Below are positions 1-8,779 of a stretch of 34,777 nucleotides of DNA, piece after piece (within the stretch, counting starts at the first letter, position 1; each line of letters begins with the position of its first letter). The translations under genes were made by a program, and so were the position numbers. The stretch is from Nitrosotalea sp. Its GTDB lineage: Archaea > Thermoproteota > Nitrososphaeria > Nitrososphaerales > Nitrosopumilaceae. The notes below the pieces were generated by a model. That model ran no database searches and was not told where the DNA came from. It saw nothing but the letters and a program-made list of their open reading frames with translations. The DNA lies in NCBI GenBank assembly GCA_023252235.1, contig JAHEXH010000008.1:1-34777 (forward strand). The letters are read 5' to 3'.

Positions 1-120
1 ATATCGACAGACAATCATTTTCACAAGCCAGTCTTGTCTACTCCTCAAGCAAATGCATTACTGAAAATATTAAGAAAAGAGGCCATGGAAGGATTCCTAC
101 AGATTCCTCACTGGCTATAA
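1..120 (+). CDS. C-terminal 39 codons of an unidentified protein (cut by window edge)
   Basis: Frame 1 is open from the first base to a TAA at 118-120 and encodes 39 residues ending in FLQIPHWL. The gene begins outside the window. The piece is mildly basic with a short helical-looking stretch (ANALLKILRKEAMEGF) and no recognisable motif. It lies 33 bases upstream of csl4 on the same strand. A TATA-like box falls in the gap, so csl4 probably has its own promoter. I do not recognise the family. That it is coding rests on the open frame, the compact context and its natural ending just before csl4. Confidence 0.5.
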   Translation: MSTDNHFHKPVLSTPQANALLKILRKEAMEGFLQIPHWL

Positions 121-122
121 AC

Positions 123-131
123 AATTATAAT
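123..131 (+). promoter_or_regulatory. TATA-like box of csl4
   Basis: AATTATAAT is centred about 27 bases before the TTG start at 154. That is the spacing expected for a leaderless archaeal transcript beginning at the start codon. Confidence 0.45.
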
Positions 132-153
132 CATCAAATTTCAAATCAATGCA

Positions 154-708
154 TTGTCTCAAAAACCAACCCTACCAGGAGATAAAATTGCAATAATTGA
201 AGAATATGAAACTGGAGAGAATACCTTTGATGATGGCCAATCCATAAGATCATTGGTAATAGGTACTTCCGAATTTGATAAGACTAATCGCATAGCTAGA
301 ATCAATGAAATGAGAAAGCCTGCAGTTGCTAAAGTAGACGATGTTATTACAGGAAATATCTCAGCACTAATGAATAACATGTTTGCGATAAACATTTTGT
401 ACATAAATGGAAAGCCCACACATTCAGGTCTAGAATGTATTTGTCAGGCAAAAGGAGCAAAAAAGAGGATCCTTGTAAGAGTAGGCGATATTGTAACTGC
501 AAAAATAATTAGTCATCTAAATGGAGTGATACATGCTACAATTAGTGAACCTGAACTTGGAGTTTTGTTTACGCAGTGTAACAAGTGTGGAGCAAAAGTG
601 GTATCAATGGGCAGTAGCATAAAATGTGTAGATTGTGGATACATAGAAGAAAGAAAATTATCAACCAAGTTTGGAAACAGCGATTTTATAAAATTCAATT
701 CTAACTAA
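154..708 (+). CDS. csl4: Exosome complex RNA-binding subunit Csl4
   Basis: Csl4 is a cap subunit of the archaeal RNA exosome. It helps recruit RNA and DnaG to the Rrp41-Rrp42 ring. The 184-residue product has the family order: an N-terminal domain opening with the typical LPGD (residues 7-10), a central S1-like beta-barrel (about 60-135, VDDVITGNI... and VRVGDIVTAKI), and a C-terminal zinc ribbon with Cys142/Cys145 (CNKC) and Cys158/Cys161 (CVDC). The length is normal for archaeal Csl4. The start is a TTG, chosen because it places LPGD near the N-terminus as in homologues and because a TATA-like box lies 27 bases upstream. pheA follows after only four bases, so the two are probably co-transcribed, though I see no functional link. 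Confidence 0.9.
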   Translation: MSQKPTLPGDKIAIIEEYETGENTFDDGQSIRSLVIGTSEFDKTNRIARINEMRKPAVAKVDDVITGNISALMNNMFAINILYINGKPTHSGLECICQAKGAKKRILVRVGDIVTAKIISHLNGVIHATISEPELGVLFTQCNKCGAKVVSMGSSIKCVDCGYIEERKLSTKFGNSDFIKFNSN

Positions 709-712
709 GAAT

Positions 713-1528
713 ATGTTAAAAGTAGCATTCCAAGGTGAACCTGGAGCTTATAGTCAAGCAGCGGCAGTAAGTTTTTTCAAAGAGCCAATCGATACAATAC
801 CTAATCCTACATTTTATGAGGCATTAGACTCAACAGAAAATGGAAGGTCAGATTATACAATACTTCCTGTAGAAAATTCACTTGAGGGAAGTGTGGGTGA
901 AAGTTATGATTTACTACTTACTACCAAACTCAATGCCGTGGGTGAAATATATCACAGAATATCACATTGCCTCATAGGTTTACAAAATCTAGAAAAAATT
1001 GATACAGTATATTCTCATCCGCAGGCACTTGGTCAGTGTAGAAAATTTATACAGAAAAATCATTTGAAGCCCATACCAACGTATGATACTGCCGGTAGTG
1101 TGAAAATTCTCTTGGAGTTAAACAAAGACAATATTGCATGCATTGCTAGTAGAAAAGCTGCTGAGATCTATAATGTTCCAATAATAAAAGAAGGAATAGA
1201 GGATAATCCTAATAATTATACAAGATTTCTCATCTTGACAAACAATAAAAAAGAAAAAACATCTAAAGATAAAACATCCATAATTTTTGCAATAAAACAT
1301 CTTCCTGGCGCATTATACAGTATCCTTGAAAAATTTAATGCAAATAGAATCAATCTAACAAAAATTGAATCTCGTCCTACAAAGAACACTCCTTGGGAAT
1401 ACAATTTTTATGTCGATTTTGAGGGCCATCAAGATGACAGAGACATTTCAGATACTATTGAAAAGATACGACCAAATACAACATTTCTTAAGATACTTGG
1501 TTCATATCCAAGAGCTGAATTAATCTAG
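713..1528 (+). CDS. pheA: Prephenate dehydratase
   Basis: Converts prephenate to phenylpyruvate, the committed step to phenylalanine, in the cytoplasm. The 271-residue protein is a monofunctional dehydratase without a chorismate mutase domain. The N-terminal catalytic domain begins FQGEPGAYS and continues through LPVENSLEGS (about 51-60) to the catalytic TRF motif (Thr170-Arg171-Phe172). A C-terminal ACT domain (about 187-268) has the GALY (199-202) and ESRP (219-222) motifs that bind phenylalanine in feedback-inhibited enzymes, so allosteric inhibition by Phe is likely. The ATG at 713 gives a full N-terminus. The stop overlaps by four bases the 3' end of the convergent membrane-protein gene. 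Confidence 0.95.
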   Translation: MLKVAFQGEPGAYSQAAAVSFFKEPIDTIPNPTFYEALDSTENGRSDYTILPVENSLEGSVGESYDLLLTTKLNAVGEIYHRISHCLIGLQNLEKIDTVYSHPQALGQCRKFIQKNHLKPIPTYDTAGSVKILLELNKDNIACIASRKAAEIYNVPIIKEGIEDNPNNYTRFLILTNNKKEKTSKDKTSIIFAIKHLPGALYSILEKFNANRINLTKIESRPTKNTPWEYNFYVDFEGHQDDRDISDTIEKIRPNTTFLKILGSYPRAELI

Positions 1529-1989
1529 AATCCCTTGGGTCTTCGAATTGAAAACACTGCACTAATTCCAATTATTAGAACTCCTGAAGATATAACAATA
1601 AGATGAGATGTGAATATTAGCGGATTTGTAATAGCTTGTAATTTTCCAGTCACATGAAGAACAGAGCCTCCCGTATTTGTTATATTTATGAAATGTTTCC
1701 CATTCTCAAGACTAAACCAATCAAGACTTATCTCATTTTTAAAATCATTATCAATTTTCAGACCGTCAGCTGGCGTCTTCATTGTTACATGAAATGAACT
1801 TCCTGTAACATTAAGAGATTCATGATAATGCTTTTGTGCATCAAATTGGAAAACATCACTTTTTCCAATATCTACAATATCACTCACATCATGTACATTA
1901 CTTGTAAGTGATTGTAATAGAAAAAATGTACCCAAAATAACAGCAACTGAACCTATTCCTATTCCAATTGCAGATTTTTTTGTAAGCAT
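1525..1989 (-). CDS. Small membrane-anchored protein of unknown function
   Basis: A 154-residue protein with two hydrophobic segments: residues about 7-27 (an N-terminal anchor or uncleaved signal) and about 122-147 near the C-terminus, followed by a basic RRPKGF tail. The middle 95 residues are polar and rich in alternating beta-type residues (FHVTMKT, HFINITNTGGSVLHVTGKL). This suggests a small beta-sandwich domain outside the cell, held between an N-terminal and a C-terminal helix. No catalytic motif is visible and I cannot name a family. The ATG at 1989 directly precedes the first membrane helix. The 3' end overlaps pheA by four bases. guaB ends 35 bases upstream on the same strand. Confidence 0.75.
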   Translation of the reverse strand: MLTKKSAIGIGIGSVAVILGTFFLLQSLTSNVHDVSDIVDIGKSDVFQFDAQKHYHESLNVTGSSFHVTMKTPADGLKIDNDFKNEISLDWFSLENGKHFINITNTGGSVLHVTGKLQAITNPLIFTSHLIVISSGVLIIGISAVFSIRRPKGF

Positions 1990-2024
1990 TGTAAAAATTG
2001 ATCCTTAATAATATTTAAAGTAAA

Positions 2025-3464
2025 TTACATTAGTTCAACATCGTGCGGTTGACTTTCTGCATATCCCGCAGTTGACATTTTTATAAATTCTGCATTTTGT
2101 TGCATTTGTGGAATGTCATTTGCACCGCAATAGCTTAAACCAGAACGAATTCCTCCCGTTAGTTGTTTTATGATATCAGTTACACTTCCCTTATAGGGGA
2201 CCATTGCTTCAACACCTTCTGCTACATAATCATTAAGATCTTCTACCACAAAAGCATTACTTGTTTCCTTGCTCTTTCTTCCAAGAGCTGCATAAAATGA
2301 AGCCATGCCTCTGTAAATCTTGTACCGTTTGCCATTTTTCATTACAAATGAACCAGGACTTTCATCTGTTCCTCCCAATAAGCTTCCAACCATTACAGTA
2401 GATGCTCCTGCAGCAAGTGCTTTTGTAGCATCACCAGATGTTCTTACGCCACCATCAGATATTATTGGGATATCATATTTTTTGCCAACTTGTGCACAGT
2501 CCATTACAGCAGTAAGTTGAGGTACTCCAGAACCAGTGATTACTCTAGTGATACATATGGAACCAGAACCTACTCCTATCTTTACTGCATCTACACCAGC
2601 TTTGATAAGATCCTCCGTACCTTGGGCGGTTGCAACATTTCCTGCTATTAATTCACAGTTTGGAAAAGCTTTCTTTATCAATCGAACTGTATTAATTGCA
2701 TTTTCACTATGTCCATGTGCGATATCTACAACTATGACATCAGCACCTGCATCTAGCAATGCCTCTGTTCTTTCCATGAAGTCTCCCTTTACACCTACTG
2801 CAGCTCCAACTAATGGTCTTCCCTTCTTGTCTTTTGATGCATGTGGATAATTACCTGCATTAATGATATCCTTACTAGTGATCAGTCCTTTGACATGCCC
2901 TCTCTCATCTAAAAGCGGTAATTTTTCAATACAATTTTTTCTAAGTATATCTTTGGCGTCAACTATGCCTATTCCCGACTTTGCGGTAATAACGTCACTT
3001 GTCATGACCTCGTTGACTTTTTTACTCTCATCTTTTGGTTCTAGCATAACAATATCTCTTCTTGTCAGTATTCCAACAAGTTGACCTTGATTATCAGTTA
3101 CAAGCAGTCCCGAAGCTCCTTTTTCACGCATGGATTCAATAGCTTCACGCACTGTTTGTTCTGGTTCTATAGTATACGGGTTTTCTATTATTATGCTACC
3201 TGAACGTTTTGTTTTGAGTACTTCGTTTACCTGTTCTGAAATAGTTAGAAATCTGTGTATAATTCCAATTCCTCCTTCTCTTGCAATTGCCACTGCCATG
3301 GCAGATTCAGTTACAGTATCCATGTTTGCACTAATGATCGGTATGTCAAGAGAAATATTTCTTGAAAGTTTTGTTTGTAAACTTGTTTGAGACCTAGTAA
3401 CTATACCTGATCGTTTAGGAACAAGAAGTACATCATCAAATGTTAGTCCTTCCCTTATTTCCAA
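2025..3464 (-). CDS. guaB: Inosine-5'-monophosphate dehydrogenase
   Basis: Oxidises IMP to XMP with NAD+, the first committed step to GMP. GuaA, which finishes the pathway, lies about 2.3 kb away on the other strand. The 479-residue protein shows the full IMPDH layout: catalytic barrel start ([10 protein letters not shown], 8-17), an inserted pair of CBS domains (about 93-205), phosphate-binding and catalytic loop [11 protein letters not shown] with the nucleophile Cys304, the flap beginning [12 protein letters not shown], and [11 protein letters not shown] of the mobile active-site region. Canonical enzymes often read CTTR after the glycines. CITR here is a mild variant. The start is TTG at 3464, chosen because [12 protein letters not shown] matches the family N-terminus. 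The CBS pair suggests nucleotide feedback. Confidence 0.95.
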   Translation of the reverse strand: MEIREGLTFDDVLLVPKRSGIVTRSQTSLQTKLSRNISLDIPIISANMDTVTESAMAVAIAREGGIGIIHRFLTISEQVNEVLKTKRSGSIIIENPYTIEPEQTVREAIESMREKGASGLLVTDNQGQLVGILTRRDIVMLEPKDESKKVNEVMTSDVITAKSGIGIVDAKDILRKNCIEKLPLLDERGHVKGLITSKDIINAGNYPHASKDKKGRPLVGAAVGVKGDFMERTEALLDAGADVIVVDIAHGHSENAINTVRLIKKAFPNCELIAGNVATAQGTEDLIKAGVDAVKIGVGSGSICITRVITGSGVPQLTAVMDCAQVGKKYDIPIISDGGVRTSGDATKALAAGASTVMVGSLLGGTDESPGSFVMKNGKRYKIYRGMASFYAALGRKSKETSNAFVVEDLNDYVAEGVEAMVPYKGSVTDIIKQLTGGIRSGLSYCGANDIPQMQQNAEFIKMSTAGYAESQPHDVELM

Positions 3465-3494
3465 TGAAACCTTCTTGATTAGAATGAAAATCTG

Positions 3495-4361
3495 TTATAA
3501 GCCTTTCTTGAGATTTTTTAAGTTACTTACGATCTTGATAACATCATTTGTAGCTTTTACATTATGAGTTCGTAGTATATCAGCACCATTTAGAGCAGCA
3601 AAAGTTTCCACTGCAAGAGAACCATAGATTCGCTCTTCTGGATCTGGTTCATTTAATATTTTCCCTATGAACGACTTTCGTGAAATTGAAACAAGAATGG
3701 GGTATCGATCTTTTATTTCATTCAGGTTTTTCAATATCATCACATCTCTTTGTAACCAATCAGAATTTATTTTTGTAAACAACACACCTTGTGCTTTTTT
3801 TCTAAAGAAACCAATCGCAGGATCTACTACGATCTTGTTCTTTGGAATTCCAGATTTCAATGCCATTTTAACACTTTGACTAAGCAATTTTTTTGCCTGT
3901 AACACTTGATTACCTTTAATCAAATCATTACTAAATGCACATACAATAACAGATGGACAAAATTCTTCAAGTACATTAATCATGTTTTTATCATATTTTA
4001 GACCTGAAACATCATTGAGTATTTCTGCTCCTAGTTGAAGAGCAGCCCTTGCCACCCTTGCTCTACACGTATCAATAGAGATAGGTAATTTTGAGACTTT
4101 TTGAATAGATTCTATGGCACTCGTAATTCTTTTGATTTCTTGATCCTCTGATACCATGGTTTTGATATATGGTGCGGTAGACATTCCTCCAACATCAATA
4201 AAATCAGCGCCATCTTCTTCCATCAATTTTGAAATCTTGCTTATAGTTCTCTTATCAGTAAATACCGATTTTTTATAAAATGATTCTGGACTTGTATTAA
4301 TAATTCCCATTATCCGTATAGGATTAGAACCACCTATCCTCACCCCTGCTAGTTTATGCAT
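3495..4361 (-). CDS. folP: Dihydropteroate synthase family protein
   Basis: Joins a hydroxymethylpterin pyrophosphate to an aminobenzoate-type acceptor in pterin coenzyme synthesis. From the ATG at 4361 it has 288 residues with all DHPS landmarks: RIMGIINTSPESFY, GADFIDVGGMSTAP, ISIDTCRARVARAA with ILNDVSG, the SRKSFIG loop, and RTHNV near the end. A longer frame starts at 4418 (307 residues) but would overlap the divergent mptE start by 21 bases. The inner ATG gives the family N-terminus (MHKLAGVRIGG) and has a TATA-like box 23 bases upstream. Divergence from an MptE-like pyrophosphokinase, which would supply its substrate, supports the call. Whether the acceptor is pABA for folate or a methanopterin-type precursor cannot be told from sequence. 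Confidence 0.88.
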   Translation of the reverse strand: MHKLAGVRIGGSNPIRIMGIINTSPESFYKKSVFTDKRTISKISKLMEEDGADFIDVGGMSTAPYIKTMVSEDQEIKRITSAIESIQKVSKLPISIDTCRARVARAALQLGAEILNDVSGLKYDKNMINVLEEFCPSVIVCAFSNDLIKGNQVLQAKKLLSQSVKMALKSGIPKNKIVVDPAIGFFRKKAQGVLFTKINSDWLQRDVMILKNLNEIKDRYPILVSISRKSFIGKILNEPDPEERIYGSLAVETFAALNGADILRTHNVKATNDVIKIVSNLKNLKKGL

Positions 4362-4379
4362 ATGGTTTATGATTAACCC

Positions 4380-4387
4380 ATATACAT
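4380..4387 (-). promoter_or_regulatory. TATA-like box of folP
   Basis: On the minus strand this reads ATGTATAT, centred about 23 bases before the ATG at 4361. It supports the shorter start. A weaker element for the divergent gene (TTTATGATTA at 4366-4375, 28 bases before 4398) lies in the same 36-base gap. Confidence 0.4.
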
Positions 4388-4397
4388 TTAGACTTAC

Positions 4398-5135
4398 ATG
4401 ACTTTGAACGGTTGGCATAAAAAATATCAGGAAATTCTAAATGAATTTAATTATGATAGATCAAGAGAGATAAGATCAGCCAGAATCCTTAATTCACTTC
4501 TAAAGACCAGACTTGGATTAAACAGACTAGAAAGAAAAATTAAAAACAAAACTGTTTTTGTGATAGGAGCGGGACCATCTCTTCGTTCTTCCTTACCATA
4601 TATAAAAAAATTCAAAAATTTTACAAAGATTGTGGCTGATGGAGCTACACAAGCCTTGATTGAAAATAATATAATTCCAGATATTGTAGTAACGGATCTT
4701 GATGGAAACATGGAATTTCTCAGAAAAGCGTCAGAGTCAAAATCAATAATGATTGTACATGCACATGGAGACAACATTAACAGATTACCATATGCAATTT
4801 CATTCAAATATTGTCTAGGAACTACAGAGGACAATCCATTTAGAAAAATTAGAAACTTTGGTGGATTTACAGATGGTGATAGGTGCGTATTTCTTGCAAA
4901 TCATTTCGGGGCATCTAAAATTATTCTAATTGGAATGGATTTTGGAACTCATATAGGAAAATATTCCAAGGTAGGAATACATAACAAATATTTAAAACTA
5001 AAAAAGTTAAAGAAAGGAAAATTACTCTTAGAGTGGTTAGCCTCAAAAGGTAATTCGGATCTTTATACAACATCTAAGCCAATAACAGGATTCAAAAATA
5101 TGAAATTGGCAGATCTTCAAAGATTGGTCAGATAG
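4398..5135 (+). CDS. mptE: 6-hydroxymethyl-7,8-dihydropterin pyrophosphokinase, MptE-like (DUF115)
   Basis: Predicted to pyrophosphorylate 6-hydroxymethyl-7,8-dihydropterin with ATP, giving the substrate of dihydropteroate synthase. Archaea use this DUF115 enzyme in place of FolK. In the 245-residue protein, the nucleotide-binding motif GAGPSL (57-62), ADGAT (80-84) and TDLDG (99-103), followed by HAHGDN and FTDGDR, match the archaeal MptE pattern. The charged N-terminal 50 residues look helical. The divergent neighbour folP encodes the next enzyme, which strengthens the assignment. The ATG at 4398 starts 36 bases from the preferred folP start. I assign it by motif and context only. Confidence 0.82.
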   Translation: MTLNGWHKKYQEILNEFNYDRSREIRSARILNSLLKTRLGLNRLERKIKNKTVFVIGAGPSLRSSLPYIKKFKNFTKIVADGATQALIENNIIPDIVVTDLDGNMEFLRKASESKSIMIVHAHGDNINRLPYAISFKYCLGTTEDNPFRKIRNFGGFTDGDRCVFLANHFGASKIILIGMDFGTHIGKYSKVGIHNKYLKLKKLKKGKLLLEWLASKGNSDLYTTSKPITGFKNMKLADLQRLVR

Positions 5136-5150
5136 TAGAGCTTGTTTTAA

Positions 5151-5158
5151 TATTTATT
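5151..5158 (+). promoter_or_regulatory. TATA-like box of the gene at 5182
   Basis: TATTTATT is centred about 27 bases before the ATG at 5182, which fits a leaderless transcript. Confidence 0.4.
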
Positions 5159-5181
5159 ATCCATTCAACAATAGAAAAAAC

Positions 5182-5739
5182 ATGGATTATTCAGAGGAGA
5201 ACATGCGTGATATTTTAGAATTAAGAGAATGGATCTCTGAAGAAATTGAAAAGAGGGAAAGAGAAATAGACAAATTTCAGCAAAATCTTCGCATTCTGGA
5301 TTCTCTTGTAAAACAATCAAGTTTTAGTAAAGCTTCATCACTTGTATCATCTAATAAACAGACTGTACAATCAAGTCAGCAAACATCCTCTGTAATACCA
5401 ATTAAAACACCAGACAGTAAAATTTTGGCAAATGCACATGTAACTCCCGATGAACTAGTAATTATCCCGTCAGAGGACATCATGCTAGATGTGGAAACAC
5501 ATCCATTCAAGTCATTTTTTCTTGGAAGAATAATAGGCGGAATGGAAAGTCAAGATAGATTAGACGTCCAGAGTGACAAGATTCCCCAAAATGCAGCCAT
5601 ATCATGTTTAGTAAATAAGGACGGTAACAGAATCAAAGAAATTCTTATCAAGAATTATCGTCAAAAGGAAAGAGTAACCGAGATAATAAATACAGTAACG
5701 TGGTCATTTTCCAGAATGATTGAAAATTCTCAAAAGTGA
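5182..5739 (+). CDS. Uncharacterised coiled-coil protein upstream of guaA
   Basis: I do not recognise the family of this 185-residue soluble protein. Residues about 5-47 are strongly charged and heptad-like (ELREWISEEIEKREREIDKF), so a short coiled coil or helical hairpin is likely. Residues about 48-80 are rich in Ser, Gln and Thr and look like a flexible linker. Residues 85-180 appear folded, with mixed strands and helices (DELVIIPSEDIMLDVETHPF, FFLGRIIGG, then a C-terminal helix). No metal-binding or catalytic motif is visible. It lies between mptE and guaA on the same strand. Its TGA ends four bases before the guaA ATG, so it is probably co-transcribed with guaA. The layout, helical dimeriser plus linker plus small domain, could suit an adaptor, but that is only a guess. 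Confidence 0.8.
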   Translation: MDYSEENMRDILELREWISEEIEKREREIDKFQQNLRILDSLVKQSSFSKASSLVSSNKQTVQSSQQTSSVIPIKTPDSKILANAHVTPDELVIIPSEDIMLDVETHPFKSFFLGRIIGGMESQDRLDVQSDKIPQNAAISCLVNKDGNRIKEILIKNYRQKERVTEIINTVTWSFSRMIENSQK

Positions 5740-5743
5740 TATC

Positions 5744-7267
5744 ATGGATAAAATAATCGTACTAGATTTTGGTTCGCAGTATAGTCATCTCATTTGTAGA
5801 AGAATTCGGGAATTTTCAGTCTATTCCGAACTTGTTCCGTATAACATATCACCTGAAGAACTAAAAAAAATGAATCCCAAAGGAATTGTATTCAGTGGAG
5901 GACCTGCAAGCGTATACAATAAAGACTCGCCTCATCCAGCAAATGAAATATTTGAGATAGGGCTTCCGGTACTTGGAATATGTTACGGTCACCAATTAAT
6001 TGTTAATAAATTTGGAGGCAAGGTAAAACGCTCTCACAAGGAATACGGTTCATCAGTACTTAGCATAGATAGTAATTCTGATCTACTTTCTGGGATGGGT
6101 CAATCAACAAGGGCATGGATGAGTCATGGAGATGCTGCTGAAAGTTTGCCGGAAGGATTTGAGGTGATAGGACATACTGAGAATTCTTTTGCAGCGGCAA
6201 TTGCAAATAGAAAAAAAATGATATATGGTATACAATTTCATCCAGAGGTAGTACATACTGAAAAAGGAGTTCAAGTTCTAAAGAATTTTGTTCTAGACAT
6301 ATGCAAAGCAAAACAAGATTGGACTTTGGAGAACTTTATAGAAACAACAGTGTCAGAAATTTCAAAGATTGACGGTAATGTATTATGTGGAATAAGCGGA
6401 GGTATTGATTCTACAGTAGCTGCGTTATTGATTCAAAAGGCAATAGGGAGTAGACTCAAGTGTGTTTTTGTCGATAATGGTCTTTTGCGGCTAGATGAAG
6501 AAGTAGAAGTCGAAGACATGTTTGAAAATAATTTTGGTATGAATTTTTCAGTAATAAATGCCAAAGAAAGATTTCTTACTAGATTCAAAGGAGTAACCGA
6601 TCCTGAACAGAAACGAATGATCGTAGGGGAAGAATTTGTTAAAGTTTTTACAGAGTTTGCTGAAAAGAATGGCCCCTTCAAATGGTTGGCTCAAGGTACA
6701 CTTTATCCTGATGTCATAGAAAGTGGAATTTCCAAGGGTCCAGCAGCAGTAATCAAGACTCATCATAACGTAGGAGGATTACCATCATGGCTAAACTTGC
6801 AAGTTTTAGAACCTCTCAGATTTCTTTACAAGGATGAAGTAAGAAAAGTTGGTAAAATTTTAGGAGTACCTGACAAACTTCTCTATCGTCATCCATTTCC
6901 AGGTCCCGGTCTTGCTGTAAGAGTAATGGGTGAATTGACTCCAGAAAAATTACAGATCTGTAAACACGCAAGTAAGATTGTTGAAGATGAACTTGCTTCT
7001 TCAGGATGGTATGGTAAGGTTTGGCAAGCCTATGCAGCGGTAGGAGATGACAGAGCAGTAGGAGTAGTTGGAGATGAGAGAAAGTATGGTCATGTGGTTC
7101 TTGTCAGAGTAGTAGATTCTATTGATGCCATGACTGCAGATTGGACTAGATTACCATCTGACATACTTGAAAGAATCAGCAATAGAATTACAAATGAAGT
7201 TGAAGATGTGGCTTGGGTAAGCTATGTAATTTCGAGTAAACCACCAGCTACAATAGAACCTCAGTAA
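5744..7267 (+). CDS. guaA: GMP synthase (glutamine-hydrolysing), fused two-domain form
   Basis: Aminates XMP to GMP using glutamine and ATP. The 507-residue protein has, in order, a class I glutaminase domain with the triad Cys80 (GICYGHQ), His166 and Glu168 (FHPEV); an ATP pyrophosphatase domain with the P-loop SGGIDS (218-223); and the C-terminal dimerisation domain with RHPFPGPGLAVR. Many euryarchaea encode the two halves as separate genes, so the fused form is notable here. The start is the ATG at 5744. A longer frame from TTG at 5720 lies inside the upstream gene and adds eight residues absent from homologues. guaB, encoding the previous enzyme, is nearby on the other strand. Confidence 0.96.
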   Translation: MDKIIVLDFGSQYSHLICRRIREFSVYSELVPYNISPEELKKMNPKGIVFSGGPASVYNKDSPHPANEIFEIGLPVLGICYGHQLIVNKFGGKVKRSHKEYGSSVLSIDSNSDLLSGMGQSTRAWMSHGDAAESLPEGFEVIGHTENSFAAAIANRKKMIYGIQFHPEVVHTEKGVQVLKNFVLDICKAKQDWTLENFIETTVSEISKIDGNVLCGISGGIDSTVAALLIQKAIGSRLKCVFVDNGLLRLDEEVEVEDMFENNFGMNFSVINAKERFLTRFKGVTDPEQKRMIVGEEFVKVFTEFAEKNGPFKWLAQGTLYPDVIESGISKGPAAVIKTHHNVGGLPSWLNLQVLEPLRFLYKDEVRKVGKILGVPDKLLYRHPFPGPGLAVRVMGELTPEKLQICKHASKIVEDELASSGWYGKVWQAYAAVGDDRAVGVVGDERKYGHVVLVRVVDSIDAMTADWTRLPSDILERISNRITNEVEDVAWVSYVISSKPPATIEPQ

Positions 7268-7300
7268 AAATAGATTATGTCTTCATCAGAATTTGAGAGT

Positions 7301-7328
7301 TAATTTTAAAAGAAAATTTTTAAAATTA
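7301..7328. terminator. AT-only inverted repeat between convergent genes
   Basis: The arms TAATTTTAAAA (7301-7311) and TTTTAAAATTA (7318-7328) are perfect inverse complements of 11 bases around a six-base loop. The repeat sits in the 66-base gap between the ends of guaA and the convergent PKD gene, so it may end transcription in both directions. With no G-C pair the hairpin is weak. Archaeal termination relies more on T-runs, which are present on both strands. Confidence 0.45.
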
Positions 7329-7333
7329 GAGAA

Positions 7334-8779
7334 CTAGGGTACTACGTTTATCCTAGAGGTTGGTGGTTCGTTACCTAGAGTTACAGTAATCTTTACTGTA
7401 CTGGTATCTTTTCCATACTGGTTACTTACAGTGAGTTTGAACTCTACTACTTTTGTCTGGGTATAACCAACACTTGGTGAGTAGAATGCTGGATGAGCAG
7501 TTCCACTTAGTATCAAAGTCACTGGATCACCACTGATTTGTTCCCACTTGTATTTTATGCCTACACCTGTGCTAGCACTTCCATCCAATACAACTCGGCT
7601 ATTTGGTGAGACTGTTTGAGCTGGACCTGCGTCAGCAATTGGTGGTTGTCCTGCTACTGGTAAATTGTTAATCTTTACAGTAACTGAGCATGATGGAATA
7701 TCAACAAGATTATCGGTAACATCTAATGTAAACTGAAGTGTGCCACTTTGACCATTTGGTGTTGGTGCTACAAAGGATGGACTCATAGCAGTGTTAGATG
7801 ATAATTTTACTGGTTGTCCAGAAACCTGTCTCCAGTAATAGGATATTGCGTCACCACTTGGGTTTGCAACTGATACTGGTAGTCTAACTAGTGAGTTGGA
7901 GTTAACTGCAGCATCTTGACATGTAACAGTTGGATCCTGATGAGTGCTCTTGACAGTGACTTTGGTCATAGCAGCTGCTTTACCTCCATGTCCATCATCT
8001 GCAGTAAATACGAATAACATTGATTGAGTTTTACCTGGTGCTACAGAAGGAGCTGTAAATGTTGTAACAGTATTAGCATTAGATGATAATTGGACGCTAG
8101 AACCGGAATATTGACCCCAAGATAATGTGAGTGGATCATTGTCTGCATCTGTTGCAGTACCTTTCAGGGTAACTTGTGTTCCCTCATCAACAACTTGATC
8201 AGGGTTTACTTTAACAACCGGAGGATGGTTAACATGTAATATTACTACATTAAATGTTGTAGTATCCTTTCCGCCATATCCATCGTTTACAGTTAATGAT
8301 AATTTCAAACTTTTTACCTCGTTAGCAGGGACTGCTGGACTAATGAAAGATATTACTGGAGCACTAGAAGTTGGAGAAAATGTTACCTTATCACCAGAAA
8401 CTTGGTTCCATTGATAAGATAATTTCTGGCCAGCATCTGGATCTGTTGACTTTAGACCTGAAAGTGTTACTTTTGTATTCTCATAAACTACAATGCTATT
8501 TGCCAATGAACCTTGTAAGAAATATTGGTTAAGAGTACCGGATTTAGCAGCAGTTGTTGTGTAGAATTTAGCACAGTAAACATGATCTGAGCCTTGGAAT
8601 TGTTGAATGCATTGTTGAAGGAATTTTCCTGCATCATCGCTGTTTCCTTGACTAGTTTGTGCATATGCAGACATTGGTAGCACAGAAGAGAAAATCATTA
8701 CAGCTAGTATCGGTGCAAAAAATTTGTAATTCAACTTGTCAGATCTAAATTTTAGATTATTAAAAAACCTTTCTCTCAA
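7334..8779 (-). CDS. Secreted PKD-repeat protein
   Basis: A 481-residue exported protein. A basic N-terminus and hydrophobic core (about 19-36) lead to a probable signal-peptidase site after AYA (residue 40). Then come about 50 residues with two cysteines and four PKD/REJ-like Ig-fold repeats at about 98-182, 188-276, 285-372 and 382-466. Each repeat has the SYxWxQxSG core and a closing strand such as TVNDGYGGKDTTTFNV. No membrane anchor or catalytic domain follows. The protein ends 15 residues after the fourth repeat with NEPPTSRINVVP, which resembles the lead-in to a further repeat, so domains may have been lost. A role in cell-surface adhesion is inferred from the repeats. The TTG start lies inside an inverted repeat. 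A TTG at 8734 would give a more typical signal peptide. Confidence 0.88.
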   Translation of the reverse strand: MRERFFNNLKFRSDKLNYKFFAPILAVMIFSSVLPMSAYAQTSQGNSDDAGKFLQQCIQQFQGSDHVYCAKFYTTTAAKSGTLNQYFLQGSLANSIVVYENTKVTLSGLKSTDPDAGQKLSYQWNQVSGDKVTFSPTSSAPVISFISPAVPANEVKSLKLSLTVNDGYGGKDTTTFNVVILHVNHPPVVKVNPDQVVDEGTQVTLKGTATDADNDPLTLSWGQYSGSSVQLSSNANTVTTFTAPSVAPGKTQSMLFVFTADDGHGGKAAAMTKVTVKSTHQDPTVTCQDAAVNSNSLVRLPVSVANPSGDAISYYWRQVSGQPVKLSSNTAMSPSFVAPTPNGQSGTLQFTLDVTDNLVDIPSCSVTVKINNLPVAGQPPIADAGPAQTVSPNSRVVLDGSASTGVGIKYKWEQISGDPVTLILSGTAHPAFYSPSVGYTQTKVVEFKLTVSNQYGKDTSTVKITVTLGNEPPTSRINVVP

